This document shows, in pieces, positions 42,725 through 51,501 of a DNA stretch of 64,000 nucleotides. How positions within the stretch are numbered: the stretch's first letter is position 1; each line of letters opens with the position of its first letter. The translations under genes and the position numbers were made by a program. The DNA lies in the NCBI GenBank assembly GCA_019744975.1, contig JAIETP010000020.1:147307-211306 (forward strand). Direction: 5' to 3'. This DNA comes from Burkholderiales bacterium (GTDB taxonomy: Bacteria; Pseudomonadota; Gammaproteobacteria; Burkholderiales; SG8-41). The notes beneath the pieces were generated by a model. That model saw only the letters and a program-made list of their open reading frames with translations, was not told where the DNA came from and did not search any database.

Positions 42725-44812
42725 ATGAACGAATTACAGGCGCTACTCAGTCCCCGCACGATTGCCATCCTTGGTGCTTCTGCTGACCTGAACAAAGTCA
42801 ATGGACGCACACTGCGTTTCCTGCAGGAAAAGGGATACGCGGGGCGTATTTATCCGGTCAATCCCAAATACGAATCGATTGCCGGCTTGCGCTGTTACCC
42901 CGATCTGGCGGCATTGCCCGAGGCGCCGGATCTTGCGGTGATCGCGGTGCCGGCGGCACAGGTGCTGGATTGCGTGCGTGAGCTGGTGCAGCGCGGCGGG
43001 CGTAGCGCGGTCATTTTCAGTTCCGGATTTGCCGAGATGGGCGAAGCCGGGCGCAAGCTGGAGCGCGAAGTGGCCGAGGCGGCACATGCCGGCGGCCTGC
43101 GCCTCTGCGGTCCCAACTGCCTGGGATTGATCAACGCATTTGACATTGTCATCGCCACCTTCGGCCAGTTTGCCGAAGGTGCAACACCACCGGGACCGGT
43201 GGGTTTTGTCACCCAGTCCGGCGCATTTGGCACGGCGATTGCCGCGCTGGCACGGCGGCGCGCGCTGGGGCTGGGTTATTTCATCAACACCGGCAACGAA
43301 TGTGATGTCGATTTTGTACAGATGATGCACGCAGTGCTCAACGATGCACGCATCCGCGTCGGCGCCGGATATCTGGAAGGTGTGCGCGACGGCGCGGGAC
43401 TGCGTGCACTGGCGGAACACGCTCTGGCGCTGGGTAAACCGCTGACACTGACCAAGGTCGGACGCACTGCCGCGGGCGCCAAAGCTGCCGCGTCGCATAC
43501 CGGTGCACTGGCGGGAGCCGATGCGGTGTTCGACGGCGTCATCCGCGGGCTGGGCATCACCCGGGCGCGTAACGAAGAACACATGCTCGACATCGTCGAA
43601 GTGCTGGGTGCCTGCAAAATGCCGTTGGGTCGCGGTATCGGCATCGTCACCCAGTCCGGCGGTGCCGGTGTGCTGATGGCGGATCGCGCCGAAGAGATGG
43701 GACTGCAGCTCGCCGATCTCGCAGCGCAGACGCGCGATGCCTTGAGCAAAGTCATTCCGGGATTCGGCACTACCGGCAATCCGGTCGATGTGACCGGGCA
43801 GTTTGTCGCCGATCCCCGGCTGCTGCTCGACAGCGTACGCATCGTGATGGATGACCCGAATGTGCATGTCGGTATCGTCTGGTTGCAGTTGATGGATGCT
43901 CATGTTGAGCGTCTTGCAGAAATATTCAATAAAATCAATAAGGTAGTAACAAAGCCCTGGGTGGTGTGCTGGGTCGCAGCGCCCGATGCGGCGCTGATGA
44001 AATTGCGCGCAGCAGGCATCGCGGTATTACGCGGCGCAGAACCCGCGGTGGATGCCGTGGCAGCACTGGTGCGTTATGCGGAAGCGCGGCGCAACTGGTT
44101 GAACGACGCAGCTGCGCGTGCGGCATTGCAATTGCCCAAACCCGCATTGCCCGCGGCTAAAGGGGCGGTGGGCAGCATCGAAGGACAGGCCTTGCTGCAA
44201 TCCTTCGGCGTAGCGACGGCTGTGGCCAGGCTGGCAAAAAATGCAGATGAAGCCGTGCTTATGGCCAGGGCGCTGGGTTATCCAGTGGTGCTGAAAATCG
44301 AATCCCCGGACATCCTGCACAAGACTGAAGCGAAAGGTGTCGCACTCAATCTGGCAGATGATGGCGCGGTGCGCAGCGCGTTCACCGCCTTGGTTGCCAA
44401 TGCCAAAAGTTACAAAGCCGAGGCCCGCATCGCCGGGGTACTGGTGCAGGCCATGGCCAAAGGCGATGTCGAACTGGTGATTGGCCTCAAACGCGATCCG
44501 ACTTTCGGCCCGGTGGTGATGGTCGGCTTGGGCGGGGTGCTGATCGAAGTGTTCAAGGACGTGGTGTTCCGCGCAGCACCAGTCAGCGAAGCCGAAGCCC
44601 TGCGCATGCTCGATGAACTCAAAAGCCGGGTGATCCTTGACGGCGTGCGCGGCAAACCGGCGGTCAGTAAAAAAGCGCTGGCGCAGATGATCGGCGCGGT
44701 ATCGCGTTTTGGTGCCGCGGCGGGGCCACGGCTGGCCGAGCTTGATCTCAACCCGGTGCTGGCCGGGCCGCAGGGTGTTACCGCGGTCGACTGGCTGATG
44801 GTGCTGGATTGA
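42725..44812 (+). CDS. ADP-forming acyl-CoA (acetate-CoA ligase-like) synthetase, alpha-beta fusion
   Basis: The 695-residue protein has the CoA-binding Rossmann domain (IAILGASADLNKVNG, YPVNPKYESI), the ligase-CoA domains with the phospho-histidine in AAASHTGALAGAD, and a C-terminal ATP-grasp domain (GYPVVLKIESPDILHKTEAKG). It would convert an acyl-CoA, ADP and phosphate to acid, ATP and CoA or the reverse. An AT-rich patch at 43922-43950 encodes EIFNKINKVVTK in the linker before the third domain. This patch is nearly identical to intergenic sequences elsewhere in the window. Confidence 0.92.
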   Translation: MNELQALLSPRTIAILGASADLNKVNGRTLRFLQEKGYAGRIYPVNPKYESIAGLRCYPDLAALPEAPDLAVIAVPAAQVLDCVRELVQRGGRSAVIFSSGFAEMGEAGRKLEREVAEAAHAGGLRLCGPNCLGLINAFDIVIATFGQFAEGATPPGPVGFVTQSGAFGTAIAALARRRALGLGYFINTGNECDVDFVQMMHAVLNDARIRVGAGYLEGVRDGAGLRALAEHALALGKPLTLTKVGRTAAGAKAAASHTGALAGADAVFDGVIRGLGITRARNEEHMLDIVEVLGACKMPLGRGIGIVTQSGGAGVLMADRAEEMGLQLADLAAQTRDALSKVIPGFGTTGNPVDVTGQFVADPRLLLDSVRIVMDDPNVHVGIVWLQLMDAHVERLAEIFNKINKVVTKPWVVCWVAAPDAALMKLRAAGIAVLRGAEPAVDAVAALVRYAEARRNWLNDAAARAALQLPKPALPAAKGAVGSIEGQALLQSFGVATAVARLAKNADEAVLMARALGYPVVLKIESPDILHKTEAKGVALNLADDGAVRSAFTALVANAKSYKAEARIAGVLVQAMAKGDVELVIGLKRDPTFGPVVMVGLGGVLIEVFKDVVFRAAPVSEAEALRMLDELKSRVILDGVRGKPAVSKKALAQMIGAVSRFGAAAGPRLAELDLNPVLAGPQGVTAVDWLMVLD
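43922..43950. repeat. AT-rich short repeat, copy b, inside a coding sequence
   Basis: TTCAATAAAATCAATAA plus AGGTAGTAAC lies in frame within the acyl-CoA synthetase gene. The first 17 bases are the exact complement of the core in copy a (39.7 kb). The surrounding gene is GC-rich, so the patch stands out. Confidence 0.55.
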
Positions 44813-44816
44813 CCTC

Positions 44817-46088
44817 ATGAGTTCGTCTGTACGGATTTCCGCGTTCGCACCGTTCCGCGTCCGCAGTTTCCGTTTCCAGTGGCCCGCCGATCTGGCGACG
44901 TCATGGGCCTTCGAAATGGAAACACTGATCCTCGGCTGGTACGTGCTGGTCGAAACCCAATCGGTGCTGATGCTGACCATCTATGCGTCGCTGCAGTATG
45001 TCGGCACGCTGCTGGCGCCGATGTTCGGTGTCATGGGCGACAGGGTGGGCCACCGCAATGTGCTGTGTGCCATGCGCGCAATGTATGCGGTGCTGGCCAC
45101 GTTGCTGATGTCACTGGCGTTCATGGATGCCGTGACCCCGATGATCGTACTCGCCATTGCCGCCATGCTCGGCCTGATGCGGCCGTCGGACATTGGCATG
45201 CGCACTGCACTGGTCGGTGAAACCATGCCGCCATCGCAGCTGATGGGGGCCATGAGCATCCAGCGCACCACCCAGGACACGGCGCGGATCGCCGGCGCGC
45301 TGACCGGAGCGAGTTTGGTCGCGATGCTGGGTATGGGATCGGCATATGTCGCAGTGGTGTGTTTTTATGTGATCAGCCTGGTGTTGACCTGGCAAGCCGG
45401 CAATAAGCAGGCTGGTGGTGAGCATCCGCCGTCTGCAGTGAAGGCGAGTGGTGTGCAACGCGCTTCACCATGGCGTGAACTGCGGGAAGGTCTGACTTAT
45501 GTCTGGCATGCGCCGCAACTGCGCGCGACCATGTTGTTCGCATTCCTGCTCAACCTCACGGCGTTTCCGCTGTTCACCGGCTTGATGCCGTACGTGGCCA
45601 AGGTGGTTTACGGCGCCGACCAGACCACTTTGGGCACGATGGTGGCATCGGCAGCGACGGGTGCGCTGATTGGTTCGGTCATCATGACCCGTTTTGGCGG
45701 CCTGTTCCGGCCGGCGCGCGCGATGATCGTGTTCGGCATCGCGTGGCTGGCGATGCTGCTGCTGTTCGTGCAGACACAGAGTCCCGCAACCGGCATCCCG
45801 ATGTTGATGGTCGCAGGCTGTATGCAGACTATGTGTTTGATTCCGAATAATGCGCTGTTGCTGCGCAATTCCGATGAGCGTTATCGCGGACGCATCATGG
45901 GCATCCGGATGATGGCGATTTACGGCAATCTGCCGGGACTGCTGCTGGCCGGACCGCTGATCGCCGGTTTTGGCTACACGGCAACGGCCACGGGTTATTG
46001 CCTGTTCGGCATTGTATTTGCCGTGCTGATTGCGCTGACCTGGCGCAGGCATCTCTGGCAAAGCGGGGCAGCGGCGAATCTTCGGTAA
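44817..46088 (+). CDS. MFS exporter (EntS/MFS_3-like)
   Basis: The 423-residue protein has twelve hydrophobic segments. The loop after segment 2 reads GVMGDRVGHRNVLCAMR, and segment 6 is followed by a long basic linker. The start FRSFRFQWPADLATSWAFEM is typical of the MFS_3 group, which includes the enterobactin exporter EntS and macrolide exporters. It follows the acyl-CoA synthetase after 4 bases, so the two may be co-transcribed. Substrate unknown. Confidence 0.85.
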   Translation: MSSSVRISAFAPFRVRSFRFQWPADLATSWAFEMETLILGWYVLVETQSVLMLTIYASLQYVGTLLAPMFGVMGDRVGHRNVLCAMRAMYAVLATLLMSLAFMDAVTPMIVLAIAAMLGLMRPSDIGMRTALVGETMPPSQLMGAMSIQRTTQDTARIAGALTGASLVAMLGMGSAYVAVVCFYVISLVLTWQAGNKQAGGEHPPSAVKASGVQRASPWRELREGLTYVWHAPQLRATMLFAFLLNLTAFPLFTGLMPYVAKVVYGADQTTLGTMVASAATGALIGSVIMTRFGGLFRPARAMIVFGIAWLAMLLLFVQTQSPATGIPMLMVAGCMQTMCLIPNNALLLRNSDERYRGRIMGIRMMAIYGNLPGLLLAGPLIAGFGYTATATGYCLFGIVFAVLIALTWRRHLWQSGAAANLR

Positions 46089-46161
46089 TTCGCCGGGGTG
46101 CAGGTATTTTGTCATGGATATTCCCGATAAAATAGCGCCTGTTTACCCAGGAGGCATGGCC

Positions 46162-47718
46162 ATGGACGACGGCGTCATTACCATCAAGGACAAACCGGCA
46201 TCCGGACTCGCAATCCGGCTGCATGAAATAGACAACGTGCTGATCGCGCGCAGCGACATCGCGATCGGTGCAAAAATCGAAGACGGCCTGACTTCAAAAA
46301 GCCAGATCCCGGCCGGGCACAAGATTGCCTCGCGCGCGATCAAAAAAGGCGAACCCATACTCAAATACGCGGTGACCATCGGGTTTGCTTCAGCAGACAT
46401 TCCCGCCGGTACTTATGTGCACTCGCATAACCTGGAGTTCCGCGAGTTCGACCGCGATTACGCGTACGCCCGCGATTACAAACCGGTGGTGATGATTCCG
46501 GAGGCCGAACGCGCCTCATTCATGGGCATCGTCCGCCCCAACGGCCAGGTCGCGACGCGCAATTACCTGGGCATTCTGGCGACGGTGAACTGCTCGGCCA
46601 CGGTGGCGCACAAGATCGCCGAATACTTCACGCCGGAACGACTGGCGGATTATCCGAATATCGATGGCGTCTGCGCCTTCGCCCACGGCACCGGCTGCGG
46701 CATGGAAATGACCGGTGAACCGATGGACTTGCTGCGGCGGACCATGGCGGGCTACGCGCGCCATGCCAACCTGGCCGGCGCGCTGATCGTCGGCCTCGGT
46801 TGCGAACGCAACCAGATCAAGGGACTGATGAAGGAGGAAGGCCTCGACGTCAGTTCGCGCCTGAAGACTTTTGTGATGCAGGAATCCGGCGGTACCCGCA
46901 AGACCATCGAAGCCGGCATTGCTGCTTTGAAGGAAATGCTGCCAGAAGCCAACAATGTGGTGCGCCAGCGCGTGCCGGCCAGCCATTTGATGATGGGCCT
47001 GCAGTGTGGCGGTTCGGACGGGTTTTCATCGATCACTGCCAACCCGGCGCTGGGCGCGGCAATGGACCTGCTGGCGCGCCACGGCGGCACTTTCATCCTG
47101 TCGGAGACGCCGGAAATCTACGGCGTCGAACACACGCTGACGCGCCGCGCGCGCAGCCGCGAAGTCGGCGAGAAACTGATTGAGCGCATCCGCTGGTGGA
47201 AGGATGTCTACACCGTCGGCCGCGACACCCAGATCAACGGCGTGGTCAGCCCGGGCAACCAGCACGGCGGCCTGGCGAACATTTTCGAAAAATCACTGGG
47301 TTCATCGATGAAGGGCGGCACCGGACCGCTGAATGCGGTCTATCGTTATGCCGAACCGGTGACGGAAAAGGGTTTTGTGTTCATGGATACCCCCGGCTTT
47401 GATCCGACCTCGGCGACCGGGCAGATCGCCGGCGGCGCCAACATGATCATGTTCACCACCGGCCGCGGTTCGATGTTCGGCGCCAAACCGGTGCCGTCGA
47501 TCAAGCTCGCCACCAACACGCCGATGTATAACAAGCTGAGCGAGGACATGGACATCAATTGCGGCGAAATTCTCGAAGGCACGGCAACCTTGACCGATGT
47601 TGCGCAGAAAATTTTTGATCTGATGCTGCGCACCGCCTCCGGTGAAAAAACCAAGAGCGAACTGCTGGGCCTGGGTGACCACGAGTACGTGCCCTGGAAT
47701 ATCGGCGTTACCGGTTGA
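46162..47718 (+). CDS. UxaA-family hydro-lyase (altronate/galactarate dehydratase or sulfolactate lyase-like)
   Basis: The ATG at 46162 is 7 bases behind AGGAGG; an ATG at 46156 is too close to it. The 518 residues contain an N-terminal SAF domain (about 10-95, ALRLHEIDNVLIARSDI-like IRLHEIDNVLIARSDI) and the C-terminal UxaA region (about 125 onward: VRPNGQVATRNYLGIL, CAFAHGTGCGM, LGCERNQI, LQCGGSDGFSSITANPALG). Conserved Cys residues suit an iron-dependent dehydratase. Altronate, galactarate and related sugar acids are usual substrates. 3-Sulfolactate sulfo-lyase (SuyA plus SuyB) shares the same two domains, and a sulfite-dehydrogenase-like gene pair follows, so that reaction is a possibility. 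Confidence 0.8.
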   Translation: MDDGVITIKDKPASGLAIRLHEIDNVLIARSDIAIGAKIEDGLTSKSQIPAGHKIASRAIKKGEPILKYAVTIGFASADIPAGTYVHSHNLEFREFDRDYAYARDYKPVVMIPEAERASFMGIVRPNGQVATRNYLGILATVNCSATVAHKIAEYFTPERLADYPNIDGVCAFAHGTGCGMEMTGEPMDLLRRTMAGYARHANLAGALIVGLGCERNQIKGLMKEEGLDVSSRLKTFVMQESGGTRKTIEAGIAALKEMLPEANNVVRQRVPASHLMMGLQCGGSDGFSSITANPALGAAMDLLARHGGTFILSETPEIYGVEHTLTRRARSREVGEKLIERIRWWKDVYTVGRDTQINGVVSPGNQHGGLANIFEKSLGSSMKGGTGPLNAVYRYAEPVTEKGFVFMDTPGFDPTSATGQIAGGANMIMFTTGRGSMFGAKPVPSIKLATNTPMYNKLSEDMDINCGEILEGTATLTDVAQKIFDLMLRTASGEKTKSELLGLGDHEYVPWNIGVTG

Positions 47719-47840
47719 TGAATGATTCTGGCCGGTAGTTCGTTGAAAATCGCCCCAGGACATACTTCAAGTGGGCCAGCCCCTTGCGCGCTGTTGGCTT
47801 TTGCCGGTTGACGAAACCTTGATTACCGCAAGTTTCAATT

Positions 47841-47864
47841 GGAAACGGGCGTTTCCAGTGGAAA
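47841..47864. other. Overlapping palindromes upstream of the sulfite dehydrogenase-like genes
   Basis: In the 292-base gap, GGAAACGGGCGTTTCC (47841-47856) and TTTCCAGTGGAAA (47852-47864) overlap, giving TTTCC/GGAAA half-sites with different spacing. They could be regulator sites or a hairpin. The rest of the gap has no gene. An AT-rich patch with TCAATAAAAACAAATAATTA follows at about 47900-47925. Confidence 0.45.
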
Positions 47865-47899
47865 CTGGAAGTGATGCTTCGGCGGAGAAATTGGCATTT

Positions 47900-47928
47900 A
47901 AATCAATAAAAACAAATAATTAATATTA
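47900..47928. repeat. AT-rich short repeat, copy c
   Basis: AAATCAATAAAAACAAATAA and following bases share the TCAATAAAAWCAA core with copies a, b and d. It lies 83 bases before the start of the sulfite dehydrogenase-like gene. Confidence 0.45.
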
Positions 47929-48010
47929 GGCACGGCCCTTGCTTCGATGATCAGAACGGGATCAGCCGACGATTTCAAAGCGGATGTCCCGCAACCATCA
48001 GGAGGGGCAC

Positions 48011-49345
48011 ATGACAGAAAAGCCGGTCGCCAGTACCACTGCTGCACCCCGCAAGAGCCGTAAACATCTCCCTGCAGAAACCGAGGCGCAGCTGGAATCG
48101 CGGGATCGCCGCCGATTTTTGCGCGGCAGCGCAGCGATGGCTGGAGGGGCGGTAGCTGCTGGTGCCGCAGGTGTTGCCGCTGCACAGGCGCTGTCAATCC
48201 CGGACTCGAACAAATCCATGGGCAAGGCGATGCCGGCCACCGAGTACGGGACGCCCTCGCAGTTCGAGAAACATGTCGTGCGCCGCCGCACGGATGTTTT
48301 TGTAAACCGCCAGAACTGGTCGGACTGGAGCATGACGCCGTTGCAGCATCAGCCCGGCATCATCACGCCCAACGGACTTATTTTTGAACGGCACCACGCC
48401 GGCACACCGGATATCGATCCGGCCAAACATCGGCTGGTGATACACGGCATGGTGAAACAGCCCCTGATGTTCAGTATGGATGATCTGGTGCGTTATCCGT
48501 CGGTATCGCGCTTTCATTTTCATGAATGCTCAGGCAACGGACTCACCGACTGGCTGAAACCCGCGTCGAAAACAGTACAGCAGACGCACGGCCTGCTCTC
48601 CGGCTGCCTGTGGACCGGTGTGCTGTTGTCCACGCTGCTGGAGGAAGCGGGCGTTGATCCGGCGGGCAAGTGGGTGATCTTCGAGGGCGCCGACGGTTCC
48701 GCGCACACGCGCTCGTTGCCGATGGAAAAGTGCATGGACGACACCATGATCGTCTACGGCATGAATGGTGAGCGGTTGCGCCCGGAGAACGGCTACCCGG
48801 TGCGTGCGGTGATGCCGGGCTGGGAGGGCAACGTCAGCGTGAAGTGGCTGCGCCGCATCAAAGTCACCGATCAACCGGCGCATTTTCGCAGTGAAACCGC
48901 GCGTTATACCGATCCGATGCCGGAAGGCAAATGGCGGCAATTCAGCATGGTAATGGAATGCAAATCTGTCATAACCAATCCCTCGGGTGGCATGGTCATT
49001 AAAGGACCGGGTTTCCATGAAATCACCGGGCTGGCGTGGTCCGGTGCCGGAAAAGTCCGTCATGTCGATGTATCGGTCGATGGCGGCGCGAACTGGCGGG
49101 AGGCAACCCTGGAAGAACCGATCATGGACAAGTCACTGACACGCTTCAAATTCGGCTGGAACTGGAACGGCGGTCCCGCAACACTGATGAGCCGCGCGGT
49201 GGACAGCACGGGTTATGTACAGCCTTCCGTGGCGGAGATCCGCAAAGTGCGCGCCATCGTCGGTTTCGTGCAACACCACAATGCGATTCAGCCGTGGTCC
49301 GTCAATGCCAAAGGGGAGGTGAGCAATGTCATCGGCCAAATTTAA
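48011..49345 (+). CDS. Sulfite dehydrogenase-like molybdenum enzyme (SoxC/SorA family)
   Basis: The start at 48011 is behind AGGAGGGG and gives 444 residues. A twin-arginine signal (RRRFLRGSAAMAGGAVAAG) sends the folded enzyme to the periplasm. The molybdenum-ligating Cys is in FHFHECSGNGLTDW, followed by the family's SGCLWTGVLLSTLLEEAGV, GYPVRAVMPGWEGNVSVKWL and the Mo-co dimerisation domain with DVSVDGGANWREATL. It would oxidise sulfite or a related sulfur compound and pass electrons to the overlapping cytochrome gene. The overlap is 20 bases. Whether it is SorA, SoxC or a paralogue needs a tree. Confidence 0.88.
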   Translation: MTEKPVASTTAAPRKSRKHLPAETEAQLESRDRRRFLRGSAAMAGGAVAAGAAGVAAAQALSIPDSNKSMGKAMPATEYGTPSQFEKHVVRRRTDVFVNRQNWSDWSMTPLQHQPGIITPNGLIFERHHAGTPDIDPAKHRLVIHGMVKQPLMFSMDDLVRYPSVSRFHFHECSGNGLTDWLKPASKTVQQTHGLLSGCLWTGVLLSTLLEEAGVDPAGKWVIFEGADGSAHTRSLPMEKCMDDTMIVYGMNGERLRPENGYPVRAVMPGWEGNVSVKWLRRIKVTDQPAHFRSETARYTDPMPEGKWRQFSMVMECKSVITNPSGGMVIKGPGFHEITGLAWSGAGKVRHVDVSVDGGANWREATLEEPIMDKSLTRFKFGWNWNGGPATLMSRAVDSTGYVQPSVAEIRKVRAIVGFVQHHNAIQPWSVNAKGEVSNVIGQI

Positions 49346-49976
49346 GCTGTTTGCAGTCTCGGTTGTCGGTGCACTGGTTCTCGCCGCCTGTGCCTCACCT
49401 GGCGGCAGCGGCGGCGGAAAAACCAAGGAAGGCATCCCCCTGGGCGCGACCGGGCCGCATCCGGTGCAGCCGTTGCCGGACAAGCCGCGCTTTGGCCAAC
49501 CGGTGACCGAGGCGCAGCTTGCGGCGTGGGATATTGATATCCGCACACCTGACGGCAAAGGATTGCCAGCGGGTCGCGGCTCGGTGGCCGAAGGTCAAAA
49601 GATTTACGTGGCCAAATGCCTCGCCTGTCACGGCGAAAATGCCAAAGGCGGCTCGGTGTTCGGCGCCATGGTTGGTGGTATCGGTTCATTCAAAACGGGC
49701 GCGCGGGTGCTGACGCCGGGGAGTATGTACCCTTATGCGCCGATTCTGTTTGATTACATCCGCCGCTCCATGCCGATGGACAGTCCGCAATCACTGTCGG
49801 CGAATGATGTCTATGCGCTGTCGGCGTACATTCTCAATCTGAACGGCCTGATCGCGGCAAATGCGGTGATGGACCAGAACTCGTTGCCTAAAGTACAGAT
49901 GCCCAATCGCGATGGTTTCATCGTCGATACCCGGCCGGACGTGCAGGCAGTGCGCTGCATGAGTAATTGCAAGTAG
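49326..49976 (+). CDS. Cytochrome c subunit of the sulfite dehydrogenase-like enzyme (SoxD/SorB-like)
   Basis: The 216-residue protein has a lipoprotein-like signal: VVGALVLAAC with a Gly/Ser-rich linker after the Cys. A single haem c site CLACHG occurs near residue 98, and a possible Met ligand is in IRRSMPMDSP. The arrangement with the molybdenum subunit resembles SoxCD/SorAB. It would receive electrons one at a time and hand them to another cytochrome or an oxidase. A terminator follows 23 bases after the stop. Confidence 0.88.
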   Translation: MSSAKFKLFAVSVVGALVLAACASPGGSGGGKTKEGIPLGATGPHPVQPLPDKPRFGQPVTEAQLAAWDIDIRTPDGKGLPAGRGSVAEGQKIYVAKCLACHGENAKGGSVFGAMVGGIGSFKTGARVLTPGSMYPYAPILFDYIRRSMPMDSPQSLSANDVYALSAYILNLNGLIAANAVMDQNSLPKVQMPNRDGFIVDTRPDVQAVRCMSNCK

Positions 49977-49998
49977 CGCTGGTTCATCCCCGATTTGA

Positions 49999-50022
49999 GC
50001 GGGCCTGCGGGCCCGCTTTTTT
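49999..50022 (+). terminator. Rho-independent terminator after the cytochrome gene
   Basis: GCGGGCC (49999-50005) pairs with GGCCCGC (50010-50016) around a TGCG loop and is followed by six T. It ends the sulfite dehydrogenase-like operon. Confidence 0.85.
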
Positions 50023-50099
50023 ATTCCGATTTTTGCGTATTTCGGGAGTGACGGCATTATTCCGGCTTGTTATGCTGGCCGCATGAAAAAGGGCGGAAC

Positions 50100-50483
50100 A
50101 TGAATGCGACGGGATTGATTGCGGTCGGCGCCGGCGGCGCGATCGGCTGCTGGCTGCGCTGGTGGCTGGGACTGAAGCTGAACGCCGTGGCGCCGTCGCT
50201 GCCGCTGGGTACGCTGGCGGCCAATCTTGCCGGCGGTTATTGCATCGGTCTGGCGGTTGGCTGGTTTCTGCAGCATCCGACATTGCCGCCGGAGTACCGT
50301 TTGTTCCTGATCACCGGATTGCTGGGCGGACTCACGACATTTTCGACGTTCTCGGCAGAAGCCGTAGACCTGCTGATGACGGAGCAATACGGCTGGGCAG
50401 CGCTGCACGTCACCACGCATCTGGCCGGTTCGCTGCTGCTTACCGCCCTGGGAATCGTCACCGTGCGCTGGCTGACTGCCTAG
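50100..50483 (+). CDS. crcB: Fluoride channel protein CrcB/Fluc
   Basis: The 127-residue protein has four membrane segments and the Fluc motifs [13 protein letters not shown] (start), [15 protein letters not shown], and [15 protein letters not shown], where the phenylalanine and Thr track lies. It exports fluoride as an inverted dimer. The last base of its TAG stop is the first base of repeat copy 2, so the element abuts the gene. No fluoride riboswitch is evident in the 77 bases upstream. Confidence 0.93.
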   Translation: MNATGLIAVGAGGAIGCWLRWWLGLKLNAVAPSLPLGTLAANLAGGYCIGLAVGWFLQHPTLPPEYRLFLITGLLGGLTTFSTFSAEAVDLLMTEQYGWAALHVTTHLAGSLLLTALGIVTVRWLTA

Positions 50484-50613
50484 GGCCTGTTAACCATCAT
50501 TTCATGAATGCGGCGGCGACGATTTGGCCTCAGGGCCAGGAGCGTCGAGCGCGGTTTGCCCGTTGGCAAACAAGCGAAAGCGCGACAACGCATCTCACGA
50601 AATGATGGTTAAC
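50483..50613. repeat. Palindromic repeat element, copy 2
   Basis: The 131 bases start GGGCCTGTTAACCATCATTT and end with GATGGTTAAC; the outer AGGCCC of the right end is missing. Inside are a hairpin GTTTGCCCGTTGGCAAAC and GGCCTCAGGGCC. It matches copy 1 (37691-37957) in the opposite orientation, without that copy's 130-base insertion. Its right end lies one base before the stop codon of the DUF2059 gene. Confidence 0.9.
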
Positions 50614-51501
50614 TCACCGGGCGGCGAGCGCTTGCCACTGCGCAGTCAGTTTCCCCAGCTTCGCGTAGAACTCCGTTTCCTTTTCCATTGCCATGACCGG
50701 GTCTTCCGGGGCGGGCAGGATAACCGGCGTGGTGCGGGCGAGAAAAACACGCTCCTTGCCGCCCGGTGCGGAAGCGAGGAAGTTTTCAATGGCCGTGCGT
50801 TGTGCGGGCGGCAATAACTCTCGCAGGGCATCGATCCGGTCTGCAACGATGGCGATGGCGGCCTGTTGCACGGCGGGATAACTGGCTTCGGCATAGGCGC
50901 CGCCGGCGCGAAAACTTTCTTCACGGATGATTATTTCGGTTTCAAACAGCCGCACGAAATCGCGGCGGGTGCGGCTGAGCGGCGAATTGAACAGTTCGCT
51001 TTCCCGACTGGACAGTGTGTCGGTGCCGGCCATTGACAGCGCGAACGCCCGCACCATGCCCGCCGGATAGAAATTGAGCAGGCTGCGTTCAAGATACAGC
51101 AGCGTTCGCCCTGCGGCGGAACGGTAAAATCCGGCCAGTTGCCGCAATTCGTTCCCGGTGAAAGCCCGTGCGTAATCGCGAGCGAGCGCGTTATCGAACC
51201 AGTCGTAAGTCGGATCGCGGCCCAGGCTGCGCTGGTATTCCGCGTTAAGTTGCATCCAGTCGCTGGTGATGCGGCCTTCGACGGACTTCCATTCTGGATG
51301 TGATGGTTTCCAGTCCTGGCTTTTGCCGACAGCTTTCAGCAGAATGGGCACATAAGCCTTCAGGCGCGCGTCTTCGAGGAGGCGTTTTTTCTCGACATAG
51401 CCGCCTTTCAAATCGATCAGCTCGCGCGCAAGAACGAGATTGTCCTGGGCGGACGCGGCCACCGGCCACGTGATCAGCAATATTGCGAGCAGCGTGCGCA
51501 T
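50614..51501 (-). CDS. DUF2059 exported protein
   Basis: The ATG at 51501 shares its A with the nnrD stop (TGATG) and gives 295 residues. A signal peptide is present ([20 protein letters not shown]). Two-part helical DUF2059 regions follow: FTGNELRQLAGFYRSAAGRTLLY-like (ELRQLAGFYRSAAGRTLLYL) and a repeat of weaker similarity in the N-terminal half. The family has no firm function. The C-terminal part (EDPVMAMEKETEFYAKLGKL) may be a helix used for dimer contacts. Confidence 0.8.
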   Translation of the reverse strand: MRTLLAILLITWPVAASAQDNLVLARELIDLKGGYVEKKRLLEDARLKAYVPILLKAVGKSQDWKPSHPEWKSVEGRITSDWMQLNAEYQRSLGRDPTYDWFDNALARDYARAFTGNELRQLAGFYRSAAGRTLLYLERSLLNFYPAGMVRAFALSMAGTDTLSSRESELFNSPLSRTRRDFVRLFETEIIIREESFRAGGAYAEASYPAVQQAAIAIVADRIDALRELLPPAQRTAIENFLASAPGGKERVFLARTTPVILPAPEDPVMAMEKETEFYAKLGKLTAQWQALAAR

